Assembly: GCA_905372865.1 (NCBI GenBank)
Contig: CAJPQT010000002.1
Coordinates: forward strand, 54,179 to 118,178
Source of the DNA: an uncultured Centipeda sp.
GTDB taxonomy: Bacteria > Bacillota > Negativicutes > Selenomonadales > Selenomonadaceae
DNA: 64,000 nucleotides
Direction of reading: 5' to 3'
Shown piece after piece: positions 58,326-64,000 of this stretch. Below the pieces are notes generated by a model that saw only the letters and a list, made by a program, of their open reading frames with translations, was not told the origin of the DNA and made no database searches. Within the stretch, counting starts at the first letter, position 1, and every line of letters begins with the position of its first letter. Made by a program: the position numbers and the translations under genes.

Positions 58326-61300
58326 TCTCAATTCCCTCCATGCGCCGATTGAATTCATCATACGAAACAATCTCTCCCGCAGGCCATCCGTCCACGCCGT
58401 TTCTCACACCATCCAACATAGCACGGATAAATGCGGAAAACCGCTTCTCCGAACGGGCATAGGTTTCCTCTGTTAGATTTCCGTTCTCATCCGGCTTCTC
58501 GTATGTGCAGCTCGATAGGAAATTCATATCACCGACAAGGATCAGCATCTCCTTGCAGCGCGTCATCGCCACGTTCAGCCGCCGCAGCTCGTTCAGGAAC
58601 CCAATACGTACGACATGGGGCGGCTTATGGGAGCTGCGCGTAAAGCTGTAGATGATGACATCCCGCTCCTGTCCTTGGAAACTGTCGAGCGTAGCAGCCA
58701 CATCACGGCGCTCATCCTCGGTGAGGATGGATTTCAGCGCTCCCTGTATCTTCTTGACCTGCGCCTTATAGGCGGAGATCACACCGAGTTCATTCAGCTT
58801 AAAGTCAGGCTGCTGCATAAGAGCACGAACGAGACGCACAATAATATCCGCCTCGAGCACATTATAAGTTCCGCCGCCTTCAATTTTTGACTCGATGCGG
58901 GACTGCTCTGCCGAAGTGTCTATCACAACGAGGCGCGCCTGCGACAGCGAAGGGAGGTGACTGGATACCCCCGCCTTCCAATCGGGAATCGAATGGTATT
59001 TGCCCTCATAGAATTCGTGTGAAATGATCGCCGCAATCTCCGGCGGCATGCGAAACTGTGTATCGAGCATCACCTTGTTGCTCTCCGGCAGATCCTCATA
59101 GAGATCTTCAAACAAGCTCTTTTCAAGCAGCTTTGTCTTAATGCCATTCGCATCACATAGCTTTTCCAATTCTTGATCTAACGACGGCGGAATCTGACGG
59201 TGGTCACCGAGCATGATAAGCTTGTTCGAGACACTCATGGGCACGAGCGCGTTGTGAATCTGGATCTGACCCGCCTCATCAATGATCGTTACGTCAAATG
59301 CCAAATCAGCAAAACGCTTCTGCGAGTTCACGCTGATACACGTAGCACCCACGAGATCCACGGATTCGAGGATCATATTCTTGAGTGAATAGTCCTGTTT
59401 GTTCTCATTCTTCTGCTGCCAGTCCTTGAGATGCCGGATGAATTCAGCGAAACGCTCTTCATCTGCGGCAACCGACTGCTCATAGCGCGTGATGGCAGAG
59501 GAGTGCATTTCGGACGGAAAAGGATCTGTAAAAAAATTCCACCCTGCCTTATTCAGAGTCTTAGCTTCCTGCTCCCAGATCTGCAGGGCCGTATACTCCT
59601 CCTCCCTGAGCATACGACTTTCCAGAAGCGGTGCATAATCATCTTCGTAGACACCTTTGTATAGATCTTCATAAGCCCTTCGCGCCTCATTGTAGGCTGC
59701 CGTGGCCTCAATCTCCTGCACGCGTGCGATATCGTACGCCTGCACATCTCCCCGCATTCGTCTCCGATCGAAATAGTTGCGAATGCGAGCCCAGAGCCCG
59801 GCGAGGCCCTCGGTCGGATGGTTCATCATCCGATCATAACGTTTTTGCACAGATTTCCGCTTGTTCTCTGCAATCCGATATGCGGTCTGATACGCTTCAT
59901 AACATGGCGCAAGCCGTCCACCACACTGAATCAGCTGCGGGATGAGCGTATCCTTGAGGTGCTGTTCACGGGCCTCAAGGGCAACGAGACATTCTGCAAA
60001 ATCCGCAAGTCGCCGGGCAAGCGTGCCCCACTCTTTTTGCATGGACTCCGCAGCAACAATATTCTCCGCCGTCTTTTCCGCAATTTCCTGCCTTGTATGG
60101 GCAACCTTGTGCTCGAACAAGCACTCATGTATGTCCGTCTGAACCTTTGCTTCGGAGCCGATGCGGATAATATTGATATTTTCTTCTTCAATAAGGCGCG
60201 CAAGAACATTGTCAACCGCTTTATTGTTCTGTGAGGAGACGAGAACGCGCTTCCCCTGCTGAACAAAATATTTCACCCACTCGAGGATAACAGTCGTCTT
60301 TCCCGTTCCGGGAGGCCCCATAACGAGATAGGCATCCTTTGCGCGAATACCGTTGCAGATCGCCTTCATCTGACTGGGTGTCGGAGGGTACTTTTTTCTT
60401 CGCAGCTGCTCTTCCAGTGCCGTCAGATCGGTGTCAAAGAATCCGGTGGGCTGTGCTTCACCGAGAATCGCATCCATATATTGGGCGGCAGCCTTCCCCG
60501 TACGGATCTTTTCAATGCTTGCCAGCTGAACATCACGGACAACCGTCGAAAAACTGAGCGAGATCCACCCCGCTTCATTCAATTTCTCAAGTCCGACCTG
60601 TCCGTTAAAGAGAAGCCCCAGATGGGATTCCCCATCCTCACGCCCTTGGTCTACGGAGATAACTTCCGCCGTGCAGGGCATCTCGTCCACACCTTTGAGC
60701 TCTACCTGCGCGCCAACACGATAATCCTCTTCCTTAAATTTTTCGGTAACGAAGATATATGCTGTTCGATCCCTGCGATCATAGTCGCTCGGCTCGATCC
60801 GATGATACGCCAGACGATTCTTCTGCGCCGCCTGATCAGCGAGATCGTTCTCGGAATTTGCATAGTGCTCGGCAAGCGTCAGCTTTCGCTCCAATATTTT
60901 ATGCGGCTGATACGGCTCTTCCTCCTCATCATTTTCTTTATACATCCTAGCATTGGCACGGAGTGCATGCAAAATATCCTCAATGTATTTTGCGGCAGCC
61001 ACCTTGCTGTATTTATTCTTGTTCCTGTCAACCTCTCCATTTTTTGTAAAGAGCGCAAAGGTATTGAGGTCCTTGGATGCGATATCAACAACCACCTCAT
61101 CGACACGGATCGGAGTGCCGCGTTGCATCATGCGATTATTTTTGAAAAAATTGATCGCACCGACCCCAATAACCGAAAACACACCCTCATCATTCAGAAC
61201 ACAAGCGAGTTCCTCCTTATCGGTATTCAGATAGATGATCTCCCCCTCTTTATTGTGCCCGACAAGAGCCATAAAGGTCTTTCTCTTGCAGATTTTTTTA

Positions 61301-61395
61301 TGTATATCCTCCTTTGCAGCCTTGTTCGTAAAAAACAAATAGAGATGTCCCGGAATCTCAATGGACTCCCAAAACGAAATATGTTCCTCACGCAT
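58312..61395 (-). CDS. Large SF1 helicase/ATPase, UPF1/DNA2-like
   Basis: A 1027-residue protein. Residues 1-330 are an unknown N-terminal region. The helicase core starts with PTPSQMKAICNGI (Q-motif) and Walker A VMGPPGTGKTTVILEW near residue 362. A coiled-coil-like insertion of about 300 residues follows (about 420-680). Motif II reads TIIDEAGQIQIHNALVP, motif III HRQIPPSLDQE, motif V DSFQGQERDVIIYSFTR and motif VI RRLNVAMTRCKEMLILVGD. It resembles the UPF1-like superfamily 1B helicases of defence and repair. The start at 61395 overlaps the small upstream ORF. It has no separate nuclease domain that I can see. Confidence 0.85.
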   Translation of the reverse strand: MREEHISFWESIEIPGHLYLFFTNKAAKEDIHKKICKRKTFMALVGHNKEGEIIYLNTDKEELACVLNDEGVFSVIGVGAINFFKNNRMMQRGTPIRVDEVVVDIASKDLNTFALFTKNGEVDRNKNKYSKVAAAKYIEDILHALRANARMYKENDEEEEPYQPHKILERKLTLAEHYANSENDLADQAAQKNRLAYHRIEPSDYDRRDRTAYIFVTEKFKEEDYRVGAQVELKGVDEMPCTAEVISVDQGREDGESHLGLLFNGQVGLEKLNEAGWISLSFSTVVRDVQLASIEKIRTGKAAAQYMDAILGEAQPTGFFDTDLTALEEQLRRKKYPPTPSQMKAICNGIRAKDAYLVMGPPGTGKTTVILEWVKYFVQQGKRVLVSSQNNKAVDNVLARLIEEENINIIRIGSEAKVQTDIHECLFEHKVAHTRQEIAEKTAENIVAAESMQKEWGTLARRLADFAECLVALEAREQHLKDTLIPQLIQCGGRLAPCYEAYQTAYRIAENKRKSVQKRYDRMMNHPTEGLAGLWARIRNYFDRRRMRGDVQAYDIARVQEIEATAAYNEARRAYEDLYKGVYEDDYAPLLESRMLREEEYTALQIWEQEAKTLNKAGWNFFTDPFPSEMHSSAITRYEQSVAADEERFAEFIRHLKDWQQKNENKQDYSLKNMILESVDLVGATCISVNSQKRFADLAFDVTIIDEAGQIQIHNALVPMSVSNKLIMLGDHRQIPPSLDQELEKLCDANGIKTKLLEKSLFEDLYEDLPESNKVMLDTQFRMPPEIAAIISHEFYEGKYHSIPDWKAGVSSHLPSLSQARLVVIDTSAEQSRIESKIEGGGTYNVLEADIIVRLVRALMQQPDFKLNELGVISAYKAQVKKIQGALKSILTEDERRDVAATLDSFQGQERDVIIYSFTRSSHKPPHVVRIGFLNELRRLNVAMTRCKEMLILVGDMNFLSSCTYEKPDENGNLTEETYARSEKRFSAFIRAMLDGVRNGVDGWPAGEIVSYDEFNRRMEGIENGGR

Positions 61396-61546
61396 TCGTC
61401 TTTTCCCTCCATGCGTCCAGATCCGGCAATGTCTCCGGTGCGGGGTCTACATGCTCCGGCAGGTTTGCCCAAGACTTTGGATGCCCTCCGTTCTTCTCAA
61501 GCAATGTGCGAAACTCCTGCTCTCTATCGTTTCCCTGATGCTCCAT
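61388..61546 (-). CDS. 52-residue protein between kinase and helicase
   Basis: A short frame, MEHQGNDREQEFRTLLEKN to LDAWREKTNA. The ATG at 61546 overlaps the end of the kinase gene region (stop 61548-61550, one base away) and follows GGAGGG within the kinase tail; the stop overlaps the helicase ATG. This tight coupling on both sides argues that it is real. It is charged and polar with no recognised motif, but contains a central PKSWANLPEHVDP. Its partner is likely the kinase or helicase. Confidence 0.7.
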   Translation of the reverse strand: MEHQGNDREQEFRTLLEKNGGHPKSWANLPEHVDPAPETLPDLDAWREKTNA

Positions 61547-61547
61547 C

Positions 61548-62402
61548 TTATTTTGTCCCTCCCTGCTTTGGCACATAGCGGATGCGGTTCTGGAGGCGGC
61601 GCAGCTCCGACTTCAAACGCGACAAATCACAGCGCTCCTTTGGACTGAACTTCATGCACTTTACAATCAGCGCGTTGACCTCATCCGGAACCTCCGGCGC
61701 GATCTCCTTCGGCTCTGTAAATTCCGCCCACGTCTGATTGCCGCGCCGATATTCCTCATCTTCACGTGGTCGTTTTTCTGCAAAATACTCATAGAGCATA
61801 ACTCCAATGGAAAAAATATCCGAGCGCGAGCGATCCATATTCTTATGCTTGGATACATCCTCCATCTCCGGCGCACGGTAGGCCTCCGTCCCCTCCTTTC
61901 CGAGCAGTGTTGTACGGACAGCCGAACCAAAGTCAATCAAATATGTAATCCCATCATCGCTCAACATAATATTTGCAGGTTTGAGGTCCTTATGCACATA
62001 GTTATTCTTCTGCATGAGAGCGAGAACATCGCACACATCGGCAAGGGCAGTTAAAACCTCCCGCGCATAGAGTTTCCCCTCCGCCATGCGATCGGCAAGC
62101 GTCTTCCCGTGAATGCGCTGCATGACGATGTAAAATGTCCGACTGGGCTCATCGTAAAAATACTCATAGACAACAGGAACACGCGATGTCTTCATCCCGA
62201 CCGCGATCATTGCCTTTGCCTCAGCCTCGGCATGGACAAGAGCAGACTTTATGGCAGCAGAATCTCCGCTGACAGCGATCGCCTTGATGAAAACGTCGCG
62301 CTGATATGTGAGCTCCTGTGCACAAAAGGTTCTGCTGTTATTCGTCTCCCCTGCCGGCTCCGAAAAAGAATATTTGCGTTTCTGCTGCGTTTCAATCGTC
62401 AT
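61548..62402 (-). CDS. Serine/threonine protein kinase
   Basis: A 284-residue eukaryotic-type kinase, cytoplasmic, without a membrane helix or PASTA repeats. Catalytic loop HKDLKPANIML, DFG in LIDFGSAVRTTLLGKEGTEAYRAPEM (APE included), IFSIGVMLYEYF for helix F, and the Lys in VFIKAIAV. The glycine loop is not clear. The start directly follows the pseudokinase stop (TGAATG). It most likely phosphorylates a partner in the same operon; which one is not seen. It ends one base from the start of the 52-residue protein. Confidence 0.9.
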   Translation of the reverse strand: MTIETQQKRKYSFSEPAGETNNSRTFCAQELTYQRDVFIKAIAVSGDSAAIKSALVHAEAEAKAMIAVGMKTSRVPVVYEYFYDEPSRTFYIVMQRIHGKTLADRMAEGKLYAREVLTALADVCDVLALMQKNNYVHKDLKPANIMLSDDGITYLIDFGSAVRTTLLGKEGTEAYRAPEMEDVSKHKNMDRSRSDIFSIGVMLYEYFAEKRPREDEEYRRGNQTWAEFTEPKEIAPEVPDEVNALIVKCMKFSPKERCDLSRLKSELRRLQNRIRYVPKQGGTK

Positions 62403-63764
62403 TCAGCACACCTCATTCAATGTTTGAAAGGCATCCGCAGCAGAAGCCTTGCCGATTTTCAGATCCTCGACCAGTGCCCCCACCTCATCCGGGAATCCTG
62501 CATCCTCAATATCCTCATCATCCGCTGGCTTCGGACGAATCTTGCCGCAGAGAATATCTCCAAACAGAACGCCGAGGCTGTAACGGTCAGCGCGCTCCCA
62601 ATGCTCCTGATTCCACGCGCTCTGCAGCACATATTTCTCGACCTCGCGCTCCTTGATCTGCCCCTTCGCGCGCGATGCCTCATGCATCACCGTCATCTCA
62701 TCGCTGCTCACGCTAATCTTGCCAAAATCAAACTTGATATACGGCAGCCAACGCTTTGCTTCGTCACTGCCAAAATTGCACAGGTAAATACTCTCATGCG
62801 TCAGCATACGATGATAGAGCGCCGGAACACTCCCATGAAGATCCTTGAAACAATCCGCCAGATCACGGCAAAGGCGCAGACGTTCCTCCTTGCTCAGTAA
62901 GGACAGAACATCGCGCAGATTCTCGGGACGTCGCGGGAACTCATAGACAATGATCGTAAAGTCACTCATCCCGTCATCAATTTTCCGCACATCCTGAATA
63001 ATGCCCTTTGCTCCGTACGGATTGCTTGCAAGAGCGGTCTGCTGGAAGTCGATATTGCGCTTGAGCAGCTTCTCCGAAACATCACCACGTGCATACTGCC
63101 GCAAAATCGCATAGCGTACCGTACCGGTCACGCCCTCCCGCTTCGACCCACGGAACTCCAGCTGACACTTCGAACGATGTCCATCCGGCGGAGTCACCGG
63201 CTTTTCGTCAACCGTATAGGACTCAATATTCATCAAATTCTCGTCGAATCCGGGAACAGAATTCTCACAATAGAGAAACTTAAGCAGACGGTGCAGAGCA
63301 CCAAGACAGGCAACCAAATTGCGAAACGTCAGCTCAGGCTCATCATTATTTTTTATTTCATTCTCCGGATGAGAGCCCACGTTGCCAAATTTTCGAATCG
63401 CAGTGTACGCAGGAAAACTTTTATATTGTCCATCCTTGAAGAGCAAGGAGATCTTTCCAAGTTTGGACGGAAGAACCTCCTTTTTCTCACAGCCCGCCTT
63501 TTTTAGAAGCGCCTCATCCTGAAGAGCCTTCAACTTGGCGTTCAAGTCCCATCCGCCTTTGGAATTCTGCTCCCGATAGAGGCGCTCCAGCACGGACGGC
63601 CTCGGAATATTTTCCTGAATAAGAACGTCGGCAAGGCGCTCCAAGGCACATCTCAGATCATTGGCACAGTTGTTGAGACGAAGACGCGCACTCTTTTCTA
63701 CATCGGATAGGTGCTTATACAGAGTTCCGTCATGATCCTTCAAGAAATCAAATTGTGCAGCCAT
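62403..63764 (-). CDS. Pseudokinase with N-terminal HEPN/DUF4145-like region
   Basis: A 453-residue two-part protein. Residues 1-170 look like a DUF4145/HEPN-type helical domain, with YTAIRKFGNVGSHPENEI near residue 120. Residues 200-450 have a protein-kinase fold: FEFPRRPENL-like hinge, DFGKISVS and DRYSLGVLFGDIL. The catalytic loop reads YHRMLTHESIYL, so the catalytic Asp and the Asn are lost; it is expected to be inactive as a kinase and may regulate the active kinase next to it (inference). The start at 63764 follows GCGGAGG. It is the first gene of the operon. Confidence 0.82.
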   Translation of the reverse strand: MAAQFDFLKDHDGTLYKHLSDVEKSARLRLNNCANDLRCALERLADVLIQENIPRPSVLERLYREQNSKGGWDLNAKLKALQDEALLKKAGCEKKEVLPSKLGKISLLFKDGQYKSFPAYTAIRKFGNVGSHPENEIKNNDEPELTFRNLVACLGALHRLLKFLYCENSVPGFDENLMNIESYTVDEKPVTPPDGHRSKCQLEFRGSKREGVTGTVRYAILRQYARGDVSEKLLKRNIDFQQTALASNPYGAKGIIQDVRKIDDGMSDFTIIVYEFPRRPENLRDVLSLLSKEERLRLCRDLADCFKDLHGSVPALYHRMLTHESIYLCNFGSDEAKRWLPYIKFDFGKISVSSDEMTVMHEASRAKGQIKEREVEKYVLQSAWNQEHWERADRYSLGVLFGDILCGKIRPKPADDEDIEDAGFPDEVGALVEDLKIGKASAADAFQTLNEVC

Positions 63765-63792
63765 ACGTCTGTCCTCCGCAAGAAAAATAAAT

Positions 63793-63798
63793 ATTATA
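63793..63798 (-). promoter_or_regulatory. Possible -10 box of the kinase-helicase operon
   Basis: Minus-strand TATAAT 29 bases before the pseudokinase start in a very A+T-rich gap (63765-63950). No convincing -35 at 16-18 bp. Confidence 0.4.
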
Positions 63799-63920
63799 CG
63801 TAAATATTATCTAATTTCTATTTTCTTTTCCCATTTCCTTCTCATGTGATCTATTTTATAAGAAAAATTCTCATCAAGCACAGAAAACTACTTGGAAAAA
63901 ATAAAAAACATACAAAAAAA

Positions 63921-63940
63921 CCGTATCGAAACCGATACGG
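63921..63940 (-). terminator. Terminator after tRNA-Trp
   Basis: A perfect 8-bp stem CCGTATCG/CGATACGG followed by seven T on the minus strand, 10 bases past the tRNA 3' end. Confidence 0.85.
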
Positions 63941-63950
63941 CTAAACTCAA

Positions 63951-64000
63951 TGGCAGGGGCAGTAAGACTTGAACTCACAACCTACGGTTTTGGAGACCGT
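63951..64000 (-). tRNA. tRNA-Trp (anticodon CCA), partial
   Basis: The minus strand gives the 3' two-thirds of a tRNA: anticodon stem ACGGT/ACCGT closing loop CTCCAAA (anticodon CCA), T-arm with GAGTTCAAGTC, acceptor end and encoded CCA (63951-63953). The 5' part lies beyond the window. Confidence 0.9.

Overview
The window is a G+C-rich (roughly 55-60% by eye) chromosomal segment of a Negativicutes bacterium, most likely Selenomonas or a close relative. The evidence is the gene order pyrH-frr-uppS-cdsA-rseP-ispG-proS, rpsB-tsf next to it, the cysE-cysS-mrnC-rlmB-yacP cluster seen in Firmicutes, sepF and ComFB. Genes have strong GGAGG ribosome binding sites and most are on the minus strand. 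The genus call is inference from protein style and synteny.

Layout. 1-1034: end of a NitT/TauT-type ABC importer. 1061-1850: a frameshifted Fic gene. 1965-9000: a type I-C CRISPR-Cas locus made of a 17-repeat array, cas7, cas8c, cas5 and cas3, with no cas4, cas1 or cas2. Between cas5 and cas3 (6638-6771) lies a complete small RNA gene: a sigma-A promoter, one CRISPR-repeat-like hairpin, a 25-nt pseudo-spacer and a terminator. The pseudo-spacer matches the cas5-cas8c-cas7 promoter next to a TTC PAM, with its only internal mismatch at position 6. This is a creR-type guide RNA by which Cascade would repress its own operon, and it is the most striking object in the window.

9158-13401: trkA and two tandem trkH genes (potassium uptake). 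13459-18126: yacP, rlmB, thyX, mrnC, cysS and cysE. 18293-21289: ComFB and an unusual 888-residue Hsp70-like ATPase, followed by tRNA-Arg. 21530-30994: a membrane protein, a Crp/Fnr regulator, a thioredoxin reductase-like protein, prs, glmU, a GntR regulator, ispE, priA and a Cys-rich small protein. 31371-38261: a cupin, then a YesM/YesN-type two-component system next to a binding-protein/permease/ATPase importer of the ferric-iron (or AfuABC) family.

38565-43994: a PLP lyase, an unknown protein, pyrE, pyrF, a short PaaK-like protein, cheR and hsp20. 44107-56096: housekeeping genes proS, ispG, rseP, cdsA, uppS, a small ORF, frr, pyrH, tsf, rpsB, sepF and typA. dxr is missing from its usual place between cdsA and rseP. 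56249-64000: a secreted protein, then an accessory operon of pseudokinase, Ser/Thr kinase, 52-residue protein, UPF1-like SF1 helicase and a 469-residue unknown protein, placed next to tRNA-Trp. That operon is a candidate defence or stress system.

Two 161-166 bp copies of an element with terminal inverted repeats sit at 31031-31196 and 53306-53471. Both lie in the 5' leader just downstream of a strong promoter and in the same orientation to transcription. All calls come from reading the sequence; no database search was possible.
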